DNA of 64,000 bases from Chitinolyticbacter albus (GCF_024437655.1 NZ_JANBVF010000022.1:1-64000); one strand, 5' to 3'. Positions 18,469 to 28,892 are shown, counted from the first letter of the stretch. Notes: generated by a model not told the origin, from the sequence alone. Translations and numbers: made by a program.

Positions 18469-19743
18469 ATGGAAGACCCCAGTCTTGCGCGCGTAAACCA
18501 GCATTATCTCGATCGTGTCATTGCAGCGTCCCAACAGCGGGATATCGAGGCGAGCGAGGACATCTACAGCGAAAATGGCATCAAGCTGCTCTCCAAGGGC
18601 GCGCGCATTTCCGGTGCCTCGCAGGAACGCCTGATCCTGCACAAGCTCAAGAAGCCGCTGGAAAGCTGTCTGAGCGTCAGCGAGGGTATCGATGCCAACC
18701 AGCTGGTGGCCATAGGCCAGCAGGTGATCGAGTCGGCGCCGGGGCTCGCCCCACTGTTCAATGACTTCGGCCTGCTGCCGCGCCTGCGTGATATCCCGCT
18801 CAATCCAGCCACTATCAGCATGCTTACCGTGGCGCACAGTCACGATCCACGCATGCTGCCGCACTACGTGCTGGTCGCGCTCTTGGCGCTGGGCCTCGGC
18901 CGCCGGCTCAAGCTGACCGAAACCGAGCTTGGCGTCGTGGCGGCGGCCGGCTTGTTGCACGATATCGGCGAGCTCTACATCGACCAGCGGCACCTCGACC
19001 GCTCGCAGGTATTGACACCGGAAGCATGGCGCCAGATTGCCGTGCACCCGGTGATTGGTCACAAGCTGGCGCGCGAGGTCTGCGGCATGCCCGATGCGGT
19101 GGCGCAGGCGATACTGCAACATCATGAGCGCGGCGATGGCGGCGGCTATCCGCGTGGCCTGCCGGCCAAGGAATTAGGTCGGGAAGGGCGGGTCGTGGCG
19201 GCAGCAGAAATGATCGCGTCGCTCGCCGAGCATGGCGAGCATCCGCTCGAGCGCGCCGAGGTGGCGCTGCGCATCGTGCCGATCGAATACGATCCGGATC
19301 TGGTCTCGGTGGTGTCGCAGGCGATGGGCGAGTGCCGCCCGGCCGAGTACCGGTTCGCACCGGACGCGCAGGATGCCGAGCGCACGCACGCGCTGTTCAG
19401 CCGTATCGGCCGCGCGCTGGAACTGATGAACCAGATCCAGCATGAGCTGCCGCAGCGCGAGCCGGCATCGCGCCAACTTTACGATCGCGCGCACCGTCGC
19501 TTCGGGATGATACAGCGCGCGTTTTCCAGCACCGGGCTCGACCTGTGCGGCGAGCGCAAGGATTTCGAACAACTGCTTGGCGATACCTCCGGCTGGCTGC
19601 AGTTCGAGGTGGGGCTGGTGCTGGGCGAGATACGCTGGCGCCTGCGCGAGCTGGCGCGCGATCTGGCGATGCGGGCCACGCAGGTATCACCGGCGGAGGC
19701 GAGCTACTTCCAGCCGCTGGTCGACGTGCTGCACGACGGCTGA
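18469..19743 (+). CDS. HD-GYP domain protein (putative cyclic-di-GMP phosphodiesterase)
   Basis: 424-residue cytosolic protein. The first 120 residues match no domain I recognise. The HD-GYP core spans about 125-260: HD pair at 164-165 in GLLHDIGELY, HP at about 193, HH at 218-219, and the GYP motif in GDGGGYPRG. HD-GYP enzymes hydrolyse cyclic-di-GMP to GMP. The usual HDIGK Lys is Glu here (HDIGE) and the following IP becomes YID, so activity is uncertain. The C-terminal 150 residues are helical and unassigned. No membrane segment or receiver domain is seen. It is divergent from ccoI with 269 bases between. Confidence 0.85.
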   Translation: MEDPSLARVNQHYLDRVIAASQQRDIEASEDIYSENGIKLLSKGARISGASQERLILHKLKKPLESCLSVSEGIDANQLVAIGQQVIESAPGLAPLFNDFGLLPRLRDIPLNPATISMLTVAHSHDPRMLPHYVLVALLALGLGRRLKLTETELGVVAAAGLLHDIGELYIDQRHLDRSQVLTPEAWRQIAVHPVIGHKLAREVCGMPDAVAQAILQHHERGDGGGYPRGLPAKELGREGRVVAAAEMIASLAEHGEHPLERAEVALRIVPIEYDPDLVSVVSQAMGECRPAEYRFAPDAQDAERTHALFSRIGRALELMNQIQHELPQREPASRQLYDRAHRRFGMIQRAFSSTGLDLCGERKDFEQLLGDTSGWLQFEVGLVLGEIRWRLRELARDLAMRATQVSPAEASYFQPLVDVLHDG

Positions 19744-19759
19744 TCCTGCCATCCGTTTT

Positions 19760-19954
19760 TCAATCGGCGCGCACCGTGCGGAACCCCACGTGCGAGGTGG
19801 GCCGGTCGATCTCCTGCGGATGCCGGGCTGTCGCCCGGTAGCGTACGCAGAAATGGGCTGCACACAGAAAGGAGCCGCCCTTGATCACGCCGTTCGCGTT
19901 ACGGCGCAGCGGCTTGGCGCGCTCTGCCACGCTGGCGAACGGATCGTATAAATT
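19760..19954 (-). pseudogene. C-terminal remnant of a formylglycine-generating-enzyme (SUMF1/FGE) family protein
   Basis: Minus-strand translation gives a 64-residue stretch bounded by stops that matches the C-terminal end of the FGE-sulfatase family: NGVIKGGSFLC, then FCVRYRATARH, then SHVGFRTVRAD and stop. FGE proteins oxidise a sulfatase Cys to formylglycine or act as iron-dependent relatives; intact members exceed 250 residues. Stops directly upstream (TAA at 19955-19957, then more) and the absence of the N-terminal part show this is a fragment. Confidence 0.75.
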
Positions 19955-20027
19955 TTATCGTTAAGCCACGCGCCCGGTATCGAGTACCTTGGTGTATGTT
20001 TTTGCCCGGGGCGATGTGGCAGGCATG

Positions 20028-20053
20028 AAAAAGCCCGTGCAGCGCACGGGCTT
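20028..20053 (-). terminator. Rho-independent terminator after ispH
   Basis: On the minus strand AAGCCCGTGC pairs with GCACGGGCTT across a 3-base loop and is followed by TTTTTC. It lies 20 bases after the ispH stop and ends the ribF-ileS-lspA-ispH run. Confidence 0.9.
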
Positions 20054-20072
20054 GATCGGGGCTGCGCCGGAC

Positions 20073-21005
20073 TCAGGCCAGGCCCTTGGGCAAGGAGAAC
20101 ACCACATTTTCCTCTATGCCATCCATGGGGGTGACGGTCTGCGCGCCGTATTGCTTGATGCGGTCGATCACCCGCTGTACCAGGATGTCCGGCGCCGAGG
20201 CGCCGGCGGTGATGCCGACCTTGACATGGTCATCGAACCACTCGGGCTTCAGCTCGGTTTCGTTGTCGACCATGTAGGAGGCGATGCCGAGGTTGGCCCC
20301 GACTTCGCGCAGTCGGTTGGAGTTGGAGCTATTGGGTGACCCGACCACGATCAGCAGGTCGACATCGCGTGCCAGTTGTTTCACCGCATCCTGGCGGTTC
20401 TGCGTGGCGTAGCAGATATCGTCCTTCTTGGGGCCGACGATATGCGGGAAGCGGGCGCGCAGCGCGTCGATCACCACCTGGGCGTCGTCGACCGATAGCG
20501 TGGTCTGCGTGACGTAGGCGAGCTTTTCCACGTCGGCGACGGCGAGTGTGTTCACGTCCTCGACGTCCTCGACGAGGTACATGCCGGCCTGCGACTGACC
20601 CATGGTGCCTTCGACCTCGGGGTGGCCCTTGTGGCCGATCATGATGATTTCAAAGCCCTGCTCGCGCAGCCGCTTCACTTCCAGGTGCACCTTGGTCACC
20701 AGCGGGCAGGTGGCGTCGTAGACCGCGAGGCCGCGCTCGGCCGCCTCGGCGCGCACCGCTTGCGAGACACCGTGCGCGGAGAAGATCACCGTGTTGCCGG
20801 GTGGCACATCGGCCAAGTCCTCGATGAAGATCGCGCCCTTGGCCTTCAGATCCTCGATCACGAACTTGTTGTGGACCACTTCGTGGCGCACGTAGATCGG
20901 AGCGCCGAACCGTTCCAGCGCCTTCTCGACGATGGCGATGGCGCGGTCAACGCCGGCGCAGAAGCCGCGCGGCTGGGCGAGGATGATATGCATGTCCGGT
21001 TTCAT
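20073..21005 (-). CDS. ispH: 4-hydroxy-3-methylbut-2-enyl diphosphate reductase
   Basis: Last enzyme of the MEP isoprenoid pathway: reduces HMBPP to IPP and DMAPP using a [4Fe-4S] cluster. It is 310 residues from [10 protein letters not shown]. Cluster cysteines are visible in [10 protein letters not shown] (C16), YDATCPLV and DDICYATQ, with the catalytic Glu in [10 protein letters not shown]. The C-terminal [14 protein letters not shown] is typical. The start at 21005 overlaps the lspA stop in an ATGA quartet, so the longer upstream frame is not used. Confidence 0.96.
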   Translation of the reverse strand: MKPDMHIILAQPRGFCAGVDRAIAIVEKALERFGAPIYVRHEVVHNKFVIEDLKAKGAIFIEDLADVPPGNTVIFSAHGVSQAVRAEAAERGLAVYDATCPLVTKVHLEVKRLREQGFEIIMIGHKGHPEVEGTMGQSQAGMYLVEDVEDVNTLAVADVEKLAYVTQTTLSVDDAQVVIDALRARFPHIVGPKKDDICYATQNRQDAVKQLARDVDLLIVVGSPNSSNSNRLREVGANLGIASYMVDNETELKPEWFDDHVKVGITAGASAPDILVQRVIDRIKQYGAQTVTPMDGIEENVVFSLPKGLA

Positions 21006-21508
21006 TGCGTCGAAGCCTGTTTCGCGTTGGTTTTGCTGCTGCGGAAACTGTCCCACACCATCAGCACGGCGCCGATGCAGATCGCCGAATCGGCGATATT
21101 GAACGCGGGGAAGTACCAGCTGCGATAGTAAACCTGGATGAAGTCGATCACATGGCCAAACAGCACCCGGTCGATCACGTTGCCGATGGCGCCACCCATG
21201 ACCAGCGACAGCGCCAGCGACTGCAGCGTCTCGGTGTGATGTTTTTTCAGCATCCAGATGATCCAGCCGGACACCGCGAAGGCCAGCACGGTGAAGAAGT
21301 GGCGCTGCCAGCCGCCGGCGTCGGCGAGGAAAGAGAACGCCGCACCGGGGTTGTAGGCAAGCGTCAGGTTGAAGAGGCCCGGGATCACCGGGTGCTGCTC
21401 GCTGTGAACGAACAGCGCCTCGATCACATGCTTGCTCGCCTGGTCGAGCACGATGACGACCAACGACACCGCGATCCAGCGCCAGAAGCCGAAGACCTGC
21501 TTAGGCAT
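21002..21508 (-). CDS. lspA: Lipoprotein signal peptidase (SPase II)
   Basis: Inner-membrane aspartyl peptidase that cleaves prolipoprotein signal peptides. It is 168 residues with four transmembrane helices. Catalytic Asp residues are in [10 protein letters not shown] and [11 protein letters not shown], and the conserved NPGAAFSF block is present. The start [11 protein letters not shown] (21508) gives an 8-base overlap with the ileS stop; a 23-codon upstream extension lies within ileS and is unlikely. The ATGA overlap with ispH couples the two. Confidence 0.95.
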   Translation of the reverse strand: MPKQVFGFWRWIAVSLVVIVLDQASKHVIEALFVHSEQHPVIPGLFNLTLAYNPGAAFSFLADAGGWQRHFFTVLAFAVSGWIIWMLKKHHTETLQSLALSLVMGGAIGNVIDRVLFGHVIDFIQVYYRSWYFPAFNIADSAICIGAVLMVWDSFRSSKTNAKQASTQ

Positions 21509-24368
21509 GTTGACGATCCTCGCCGGCACCGAACAGGTTGCCGTGGCAGCGCGCGCACAGGCCCGGATGCTCGGCATGGCTACCCACGCTCGGAGTGTAA
21601 TGCCAGCAGCGCTCGCACTTGGCGGCTTCAGACGGGATGACGGCGACGGTGGTCGTCTCGCCCGACTTGAGCTCGGCTTTCGAGGTGATCAGCACGAACT
21701 TGAGCTCATCGCCCAAGGCCTGCAGCGCGGCCAGCGTATCGCCGGCGGCGGTCAGTGCGATCTCGGCCTGCAGGCTGGAGCCCAGCTTGCCATCGGCACG
21801 CAGCACCTCGATGTCCTTTTGCACTTGCGTGCGCACTTCACGCACCAGCGCGAACTGGGCCGACAGCGCATCGGCTTCGCTCACGGCGGGAACAGCGTGC
21901 CATTGCGACAACTGGACGTTCTCTTCCAGCGTGGCATCGATGCCGCGCAACACGTCCCACACCTCGTGCGCGGTGAACGACAGGATGGGCGCCAACAACC
22001 GGGTGAGCGACTGGGTGATATGCCACAGTGCGGTTTGCGCCGAGCGGCGGCCCGCGCTGTTAGCATGCATCGTATAGAGGCGGTCCTTGATGATGTCGAG
22101 GTAGAACGAGCCGAGCGCTTCCGAGCAGTAGGCGTGGATTTCCTGCACCGCGACATGGAACTCGTACTTATCGTAGAGCGCGGTCACCTTGGCTTGCACG
22201 GCAGCCAGTTCGACCAGCGCGTAGCGATCCAGCGTCAGCAGCTCGCTCACCGGCAGCGCGTCGCCGGCCTGGAAGTCCGACAAATTGGCCAGCAGGAAGC
22301 GCAGCGTGTTGCGCACGCGGCGATAGGCGTCGGTGGTGCGCTTGAGGATCTCGTCCGAAATGGTCAGCTCACCCGAGTAATCGGTGCTGGCCACCCACAA
22401 CCGCAGCATGTCGGCGCCCATCTTGTTGATCACTTCCTGCGGCGCGATCACGTTGCCTTTGGACTTGGACATCTTCATGCCCTTGCCATCGACGACGAAG
22501 CCGTGGGTCAAGAGCTGCTTGTACGGCGCGCGGCCTTCGGTGGCGCAGCCGGTGAGCAAGGACGACTGGAACCAGCCACGATGCTGATCGGAGCCTTCCA
22601 GGTACAGATCGGCCGGCCAGACGAATTCGTCGCGCTGGCGCAGTACGGCGTAATGGGTCGAGCCCGAATCGAACCAGACATCGAGCGTATCCTTCAACTT
22701 GCGGTAGTGCGCGGCATCCGCGCCCAGCAGTTCTTCCGGGTCGAGCTTGAACCAGGCTTCGATGCCCTCGGCCTCGATGCGTTGGGCTACCCGTTCCAGC
22801 AGCTCACCCGAGCGCGGGTGTAGCTCGCCCGTTTCCTTGTGCACGAAGAAGGCCATCGGCACGCCCCAGTTGCGCTGGCGTGAGATGCACCAGTCCGGGC
22901 GGTTGCCGATCATGGCTTCCAGCCGGGCGCGGCCCCAGGCCGGGAAGAACTCGGTATCTTCGACCGCCTGGTTGGCGATGCTGCGCAGTGTCTTGCCGGC
23001 GACCTCTTGCTCCATCGCGATGAACCACTGTGCGGTGGCGCGGAAGATGATGGGCGTCTTGTGGCGCCAGCAGTGCGGGTAGCTGTGCTCCAGCTTCTTG
23101 TTGGCCAGGAGCGCACCGCGTTCTTCCAGCGTGGCCAGCACCAGCGGATTGGCTTCCCAGACCGTCTTGCCAGCAAACAGCGGCGTGGTCGAGATAAAGC
23201 GGCCATCGTCGGCCACCGGGTTGTCGACCGCTAGCTTGTACTTGAGGCCGACGTTGTAGTCGTCCAGGCCATGTGCCGGCGCGGTGTGGACGAGGCCGGT
23301 ACCGGCCTCAATCGTGACATGGTCGCCCAGGATGATGGGCACGCTGCGATCTGCGAACGGGTGTTGCAGCAGCAGGCCTTCCAGCGCTGCGCCGCGCGCC
23401 TGGGCGATCACCTCGTTGGCGTCGATGTCGTAGCGCTTGAGCGCCGCCTCGGCCAAGTCGCGCGCCAGGATCAGCAGCCCCTTCTCGGTGGCGATCAGGT
23501 CGTATGTCAGCTCCGGGTGCACGGTCACGGCCTGGTTGGCCGGCAGCGTCCACGGCGTCGTGGTCCAGATCACGGCGTAGGCCGGCTGATCGCCGATCGC
23601 TACACCGCCGAAGGCCTTGGACAGGGCGGCAACGTCGAGCAGGCGGAAACCGACGTCGATGGCTGGCGAAACCTTATCCTCGTACTCGACCTCGGCCTCA
23701 GCCAGCGAAGAGCCGCAATCGACGCACCAGTGCACGGGCTTCTGTCCCTTCACCATGTAGCCATTGGCGTGGACCTTGCCGAGTGTGCGCACGATGTCGG
23801 CCTCGGTCTTGAAATCCATGGTGCGATACGGCTGTTCCCAGTCACCCAGCACACCCAGGCGGATGAAGTCCATCTTCTGCCGCTCAATTTGCTTGGTCGC
23901 ATACTCGCGGCACAGCTCGCGGGTGAAGGCGGCCGGCAGCGCCGTTTCCTTGGGATCGAGCCCGTTGGCCTTGCGGTAGTCGACGATGCGGGCGTGGATG
24001 TCTGGATTGGCCTTGACCGCATCCTTGTCGCTCTTCACCAGCTTTTCGATCTGGTGCTCGATCGGCAGGCCGTGGCAATCCCAGCCTGGCACGTAGGGCG
24101 CGTCAAACCCGGCCAGCGTCTTGGACTTGATGATGATGTCTTTGAGGATCTTGTTGACCGCATGGCCGATATGGATGTCGCCGTTGGCGTAGGGCGGGCC
24201 ATCGTGCAGCACGAACTTGGGGCGGCTAGCGGCCTTGTCGCGCAGTTTCTTGTAGAGCTGTGCATCCTGCCATTGCTGCAGGAAGCCGGGTTCGCGCTTG
24301 GCGAGATCGCCCCGCATCGGGAACGGCGTGTCGAGCAGGTTGACGGGGTACTTGTTTTGTTCAGACAT
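21501..24368 (-). CDS. ileS: Isoleucyl-tRNA synthetase
   Basis: Class I aminoacyl-tRNA synthetase charging tRNA-Ile. It is 955 residues. The HIGH motif is in [14 protein letters not shown] near residue 60, the [13 protein letters not shown] block marks the CP1 editing domain, and the KMSKS loop is [10 protein letters not shown]. The anticodon-binding domain is followed by a C-terminal zinc finger (CERCW...CARCHGN). It lies between ribF and lspA, a widespread proteobacterial order. Confidence 0.98.
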   Translation of the reverse strand: MSEQNKYPVNLLDTPFPMRGDLAKREPGFLQQWQDAQLYKKLRDKAASRPKFVLHDGPPYANGDIHIGHAVNKILKDIIIKSKTLAGFDAPYVPGWDCHGLPIEHQIEKLVKSDKDAVKANPDIHARIVDYRKANGLDPKETALPAAFTRELCREYATKQIERQKMDFIRLGVLGDWEQPYRTMDFKTEADIVRTLGKVHANGYMVKGQKPVHWCVDCGSSLAEAEVEYEDKVSPAIDVGFRLLDVAALSKAFGGVAIGDQPAYAVIWTTTPWTLPANQAVTVHPELTYDLIATEKGLLILARDLAEAALKRYDIDANEVIAQARGAALEGLLLQHPFADRSVPIILGDHVTIEAGTGLVHTAPAHGLDDYNVGLKYKLAVDNPVADDGRFISTTPLFAGKTVWEANPLVLATLEERGALLANKKLEHSYPHCWRHKTPIIFRATAQWFIAMEQEVAGKTLRSIANQAVEDTEFFPAWGRARLEAMIGNRPDWCISRQRNWGVPMAFFVHKETGELHPRSGELLERVAQRIEAEGIEAWFKLDPEELLGADAAHYRKLKDTLDVWFDSGSTHYAVLRQRDEFVWPADLYLEGSDQHRGWFQSSLLTGCATEGRAPYKQLLTHGFVVDGKGMKMSKSKGNVIAPQEVINKMGADMLRLWVASTDYSGELTISDEILKRTTDAYRRVRNTLRFLLANLSDFQAGDALPVSELLTLDRYALVELAAVQAKVTALYDKYEFHVAVQEIHAYCSEALGSFYLDIIKDRLYTMHANSAGRRSAQTALWHITQSLTRLLAPILSFTAHEVWDVLRGIDATLEENVQLSQWHAVPAVSEADALSAQFALVREVRTQVQKDIEVLRADGKLGSSLQAEIALTAAGDTLAALQALGDELKFVLITSKAELKSGETTTVAVIPSEAAKCERCWHYTPSVGSHAEHPGLCARCHGNLFGAGEDRQHA

Positions 24369-24428
24369 GGTGACTCATCGCAGGAATTCGGTATCGGTTG
24401 CCGGCTTGGCCGGCGACGGGAAACACGG

Positions 24429-24452
24429 CCCCCGTCCGCTCACGGACGGGGG
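24429..24452 (-). terminator. GC hairpin overlapping the ribF stop codon
   Basis: CCCCCGTCCG pairs perfectly with CGGACGGGGG across a 4-base loop that contains part of the ribF TGA. There is no convincing T-run, so a terminator is only possible; attenuation or RNA stability between ribF and ileS are alternatives. Confidence 0.35.
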
Positions 24453-25384
24453 ATGCTAATTCGTTTGCCGCGCCGAGCAAACCAGGCACGCGCGTCATCG
24501 CAATCGCGCGCGATCTGCGCGATCAGCGCCGGCAGGCCGTCGAACTTGGCCTCGTCGCGCAGCTTGGCGAGAAAGCGCACCTGCAGGTGCTCGCGGTAGA
24601 TCTGGCGGTTGAAATCGAACAGGTGCACTTCCAGCACCGGCGCGGCGCCCGCGCCCTTCACCGTTGGGCGCACGCCCAGGCTGGCCACGCCCTGGTAAGT
24701 GCGCTCCAAGCCAGCGACTTCAACCACGAAGATGCCCAGCATGGGCGGGCGGTTATGGCGCAGCTGGATGTTGGCCGTGGGAAAGCCGAGCTCGCGCCCG
24801 AGCTTGTCGCCGCCGACGACACGGCCGGAGATCGAATAGGGACGCCCCAGCAGATCGGCCGCGTGATCCATATCACCCGATACCAGTGCATCGCGTACCG
24901 CGGTCGACGAGATGCGCCCGCCGTCGAGCGCGACAGTGGCCAGGTTGTGCGTCTCGAAGGCGGTGGCCGCTTTGAGCAGGTCGAAGTCCCCGGCGCGCTT
25001 GGCGCCAAAGCGAAAGTCGTCGCCCACCAGCAGATAGCGCACGCTCAGTTGCCGCGCCAGCACGTCGTCGCGGAAGGTAAGCGCGTCGATGCCGGCAAAG
25101 TGGCGGTTAAAGGGTTGGATGATGAGGCTGTCTATGCCTTCGCTGCGCAGCAGCTCGATCTTCTCGCGCAGGCTGGTCAGGCGGGCCGGCGCCTCGCCGG
25201 GGCTGAACAGCTCGCGCGGGTGTGGCTCGAACGTGATCAGCGCCGTCGACAAGCCCCGCACCGCGGCCGCGCCGCGCAGTTCGGCCAACATGGCGCGATG
25301 ACCAAGGTGCAGGCCATCGAAGTTGCCGATGGTCAAAGCACAGGGGGGCAGGGCGGCATGGTGCACGCCGCGATAGATGCGCAT
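24440..25384 (-). CDS. ribF: Bifunctional riboflavin kinase / FMN adenylyltransferase
   Basis: Makes FMN from riboflavin and then FAD. It is 314 residues. The N-terminal nucleotidyltransferase has TIGNFDGLHLGHRAML (GxxHxGH) and the later ISSTAVRDAL segment. The C-terminal kinase has GRELGFPTANIQL with the PTAN nucleotide loop. The start is set at MRIYRGVHHAAL, which aligns with family N-termini; MTWRDLLP eight codons earlier is an alternative, and neither has a clear ribosome site. Confidence 0.95.
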   Translation of the reverse strand: MRIYRGVHHAALPPCALTIGNFDGLHLGHRAMLAELRGAAAVRGLSTALITFEPHPRELFSPGEAPARLTSLREKIELLRSEGIDSLIIQPFNRHFAGIDALTFRDDVLARQLSVRYLLVGDDFRFGAKRAGDFDLLKAATAFETHNLATVALDGGRISSTAVRDALVSGDMDHAADLLGRPYSISGRVVGGDKLGRELGFPTANIQLRHNRPPMLGIFVVEVAGLERTYQGVASLGVRPTVKGAGAAPVLEVHLFDFNRQIYREHLQVRFLAKLRDEAKFDGLPALIAQIARDCDDARAWFARRGKRISIPRP

Positions 25385-25543
25385 GGGCAGGAGGTCGCGC
25401 CAAGTCATTGCAGAACAGGGGATTTTAACGGCTTGCGCGCCGCTTGTCAGGCACAGTGGCGACCTAACTCTGCTAGGGTATCCGCACTTGAGTCGAGGCG
25501 GGGAATTGCTTCGCTTGCTAATTGGGTTGATCGGAGGAGATTC

Positions 25544-26629
25544 GTGAAACGGGAAAGCTATGCGCAACCTGTGGAGTTGGGCTGGGCCTCGCTGCCTTGG
25601 CATACCGTCCGCAGCGGAGTGTTTGGCATGTGGGCCAACGCATTTCTCGCCGGTGCTTTTGACAACGCAGCGACAATTAACAGCTGGCATCAGCACTACG
25701 TGTTTGCCAGGGGGGTACACCGCTTTCGCCTGCAGACGTCCCTGTCGCTCGAGGCCATTTGCCTTGCAGAATGGTTGTGTCTTATCCGTTCCGAAGGCGC
25801 AACGGCGATCGTGATCCAGACGATACCGACGCACACCGCGCCAACGGTTCAACAGAGCAGCACGGGGGATGCATTGCTTGCCTTACGACAAACAGGGGAT
25901 GGGTGGCAGGTAGCGTCGGCCTGGGCGGGCGTTACAGAGCAGTCACGCGCCTCGTTTGAGCATAAGGGTGGTTTACCGTACAGCTACCCCATCGGATACG
26001 AAATGCACCATGTCGAATCGTGTTGGATCCGGCTGGTGCAAGCCCCTGCGTTGATTGGCGTTCCTAAACGCGACGAATCGACGTTGCAATGCTGGCTGGA
26101 TAGCCTGTTCGCATCTGCCTGTCACTATCACTACGCCTTGCCGGAACTGGCCGAGCCGCAGTCGAGAATCCGAAGTTTGTATCGATTTCTAAACGAGTGG
26201 GCACGGTCGAGGCACTGTAAAACAGAGCGCTATCCCACGCCATTGTTTCCAGGCGATAGCCAGAGCGCCGCCATGCGGGCCCTCTTTCTGCAAGCAGGGT
26301 TGCTACATCATCAATTGTTGCAGCGTCCCAGCATCGCGGCCCGACATCCCTATGACAACGACGCTGGTCCTATCCACCCGCCTCATGACCCTCGGGGTGA
26401 AGTGTTCGCAAAGCTCGAAGCTCAGCTGGCGCTATGGCTGCACGCGTGGAATGAGCAATGCTTCACTCCCTGGGTAGGTGTTTTCGATACTCCAGGTAAT
26501 CGGCGCTGCGTTGCGAGCAGCACGGGAGACCTAACGGTCCAACAGTATGATTTTCCCGGGGGGGAGTCATGTCTCGACGGAGTACTTGACTGGTGGATAT
26601 CAAACGACGGTGAACCTAACCTGGGGTAG
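25544..26629 (+). CDS. Hypothetical protein, no recognised family
   Basis: 361 residues from GTG 25544, which has a strong GGAGGAG ribosome site at 25533-25539. The longer open frame upstream is antisense to ribF and rejected. The protein is soluble-looking, with no signal peptide or membrane span and many Trp and His residues (for example ELGWASLPWH, NSWHQHYVF, LWLHAWNEQCF). The C-terminus ends DWWISNDGEPNLG. It appears less GC-biased at third positions than flanking genes, which could mean recent acquisition. It is convergent with flgA and unrelated to its neighbours. I do not recognise a function. Confidence 0.8.
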   Translation: MKRESYAQPVELGWASLPWHTVRSGVFGMWANAFLAGAFDNAATINSWHQHYVFARGVHRFRLQTSLSLEAICLAEWLCLIRSEGATAIVIQTIPTHTAPTVQQSSTGDALLALRQTGDGWQVASAWAGVTEQSRASFEHKGGLPYSYPIGYEMHHVESCWIRLVQAPALIGVPKRDESTLQCWLDSLFASACHYHYALPELAEPQSRIRSLYRFLNEWARSRHCKTERYPTPLFPGDSQSAAMRALFLQAGLLHHQLLQRPSIAARHPYDNDAGPIHPPHDPRGEVFAKLEAQLALWLHAWNEQCFTPWVGVFDTPGNRRCVASSTGDLTVQQYDFPGGESCLDGVLDWWISNDGEPNLG

Positions 26630-26658
26630 CGCTGACGACAGTTTAGCCGGGGCAGGCG

Positions 26659-27360
26659 TCAGGGCCCGGCTTCGACCAGCCCGCCTTCGCGGACGATGCC
26701 GGTGACGATCTGGTTGTTGCCGACGCGGACCCGAACCACCTCGCCGACGGCGGCGCTATTGAGCGCCACGCCCTCGTTGCTGACTTCCATGCCGTCGACG
26801 CGATAGAGCAGGCGGATGCGCTGGTTCTGCCGCACTGCGGTGGCGGCGCGCAGCATCTCGCTGCGCAGCACGCCGCCTTGGGCGACAGCCGAATTGAGCA
26901 CGCGGCCGATCGCCTGATTGGCGCTGACGATGACGCTGCCCGGCAAGGTGGCCAGATCGCCTTTTTGCGCGATCAGGTCGTCGGCCTGCACTTCGCGCCC
27001 GGCGGACAGTGGGCGGGAGGCGACGTAATAGGTGGAAACCAGCGAGATCGTCGCCGGATAGTTGATGGCCCAGCGCGCGCCTTCGACGCAGCGCACCCGC
27101 ACCATGATTTTTCCGGCCAGACGCTGGCCCTTGGGCAGCTGCAAGTCGAGGCGCTGGCAGGCATCGAGCCGCAGCCGGCTGTCGAGCTCGGCCAACTGGT
27201 AGCTGGCGTCGGGCGTGGGGGAGAGCTGCTGCTCCAGCCAGTCGGCGACGGCATCTTGCAACGCGCGCATGTCCTGCTGTGCGGCCTGGGCGACGGCCAT
27301 CAGGGCGGCAAGGCCGAGGGCGAGAAGAAGACGGGTGAGCGGCATGGGTCGATGATACAT
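26659..27360 (-). CDS. flgA: Flagellar basal-body P-ring assembly chaperone FlgA
   Basis: Periplasmic chaperone for FlgI during P-ring formation. It is 233 residues with a signal peptide (hydrophobic core LLLALGLAALMAVAQA). A central SAF-like domain (ASRPLSAGREVQADDLI) and the C-terminal pattern IRLLYRVDGMEVSNEGVALNSAAVGEVVRVRV are typical. ATG 27360 has GGGGGAG just upstream; ATG 27345 (MPLTRLL) is an alternative giving a more usual signal peptide. No other flagellar gene is in view. Confidence 0.93.
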   Translation of the reverse strand: MYHRPMPLTRLLLALGLAALMAVAQAAQQDMRALQDAVADWLEQQLSPTPDASYQLAELDSRLRLDACQRLDLQLPKGQRLAGKIMVRVRCVEGARWAINYPATISLVSTYYVASRPLSAGREVQADDLIAQKGDLATLPGSVIVSANQAIGRVLNSAVAQGGVLRSEMLRAATAVRQNQRIRLLYRVDGMEVSNEGVALNSAAVGEVVRVRVGNNQIVTGIVREGGLVEAGP

Positions 27361-27413
27361 GAGGCTCCCCCATCCCCTACAATTCGTCCCTGTAGTTCCA
27401 CTGGAAAGTATCG

Positions 27414-28892
27414 ATGCTCGAATTGCTGTTTGGCCTGACCACCCTGATCGTGCTGCTTGCCGGCACCATCGTCACCCTGCGATTGCAGCAACTGGCGCGA
27501 ACCCAGCAGGAGGTGCTGGCCACGTTGGAAGACAGCCTGGAGACGCGACACCGCGAGATGCTGAACGACCTGCATGCGGGGCTTTCCCGCCAGACCGAGC
27601 TGACCCAGGGTGGGCTGGCGCAACATGGCACGCTGCTGCAGGAGGTGGTGACACGCTCGGGCGAGCGGCTGCGCGACAGCGTCGGTGAGAGTTTCGAGCG
27701 GCTGCGCGGCGCGGTCGGCAACGAGCTGAAGGAGACGCGTGAGGCGCAGAACCGGCTGCAAACCGCGCTGACTGATTCACTGGCGACGCTGCGGCTGTCG
27801 CTGACCAGCAGTCTCTCCGAGGCGCGCGAGCAATCACAGAAGCAGCTGGCCGATATCGCCAGCGAATTGCAGAAAAAGCAGGACGGCCTGCGCGAGGACG
27901 TGCTGCTCAAGCTCTCGACGATGCTGGCCGAGCAATCGAAGCGCGAGATGGAGCAATTGCAGGCCGCGCTGGCGCAGACCACCGAGAAACTCACACTCAC
28001 TGTCGGCGAATTGACCAAGACCGCGGACGGGCGCCTTGCCGAAATCTCCGGCAAGGTGACCGAGCGGCTGGACGAGGGCTTCAAGAAAACCAACGAAACC
28101 TTCGCCAACGTGATGGCGCGTCTGGCCACCATCGACGAGGCACAGAAGAAGATCGACGGCCTGACCACCAATGTGGTCAGCCTGCAGGAGCTATTGGGCG
28201 ACAAGCGCTCGCGCGGCGCGTTTGGCGAAGTGCAGCTCGAGCATCTGGTGCGCAACGTGTTGCCGGCACAGACCTACGAGCTGCAGGCCACGCTGTCGAA
28301 CGGCACCCGCGCCGACTGTCTGCTGCGCCTGCCCGAGCCGACCGGCACCGTGGCGGTCGATGCCAAGTTCCCGCTGGAAAACTACCATCGCCTGTTCGAG
28401 CCGGGCGTCGATCGCACCTTCATCGCGCGTCTTTTCAAGGCGGACATCAAGAAGCACATCGACGATATTGCCGGCAAATACATCATCCCGGGCGAGACAG
28501 CCGATGGCGCGGTGATGTTCGTGCCGGCCGAGGCGGTGTTCGCCGAGATCCACGCCTATCAGCCGGAAATGGTGCAGTACGCCATGGCCAAGCGGGTGTG
28601 GATCGTCTCGCCGACCACGCTGATGGCCGTGCTCAATACCGCGCGCGCGGTGATCAAGGATGTGGAGACGCGCAAGCAGGTCCACATCATCAAGGATGCG
28701 CTGGGCCGACTGAGCCAGGAATTCGGCCGCTTCGACGATCGGATGAAGAAGCTGGCCGCCCACATTCGCCAGGCTCACGACGACGTGCAAAGCGTCGCCA
28801 TCACCAGCGAGAAGATCTCGCGCCGCTTTACCGAGATCGAGCAGGTGAAGCTGGAAGGCGAAACCAGCAATAGCGGCACCATGGTGCAATGA
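27414..28892 (+). CDS. rmuC: DNA recombination protein RmuC family
   Basis: 492 residues. An N-terminal membrane anchor lies at about 3-22 (LLFGLTTLIVLLAGTIV). A long coiled coil runs to about residue 260 (repeating Glu/Gln/Leu), followed by the RmuC nuclease-like domain: GAFGEVQLEHLV, VAVDAKFPLENYHRL, GEVxF-like MFVPAEAVFAEI and RVWIVSPTTLMAVL. RmuC limits recombination at inverted repeats. It is divergent from flgA. No terminator is seen downstream. Confidence 0.95.
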   Translation: MLELLFGLTTLIVLLAGTIVTLRLQQLARTQQEVLATLEDSLETRHREMLNDLHAGLSRQTELTQGGLAQHGTLLQEVVTRSGERLRDSVGESFERLRGAVGNELKETREAQNRLQTALTDSLATLRLSLTSSLSEAREQSQKQLADIASELQKKQDGLREDVLLKLSTMLAEQSKREMEQLQAALAQTTEKLTLTVGELTKTADGRLAEISGKVTERLDEGFKKTNETFANVMARLATIDEAQKKIDGLTTNVVSLQELLGDKRSRGAFGEVQLEHLVRNVLPAQTYELQATLSNGTRADCLLRLPEPTGTVAVDAKFPLENYHRLFEPGVDRTFIARLFKADIKKHIDDIAGKYIIPGETADGAVMFVPAEAVFAEIHAYQPEMVQYAMAKRVWIVSPTTLMAVLNTARAVIKDVETRKQVHIIKDALGRLSQEFGRFDDRMKKLAAHIRQAHDDVQSVAITSEKISRRFTEIEQVKLEGETSNSGTMVQ

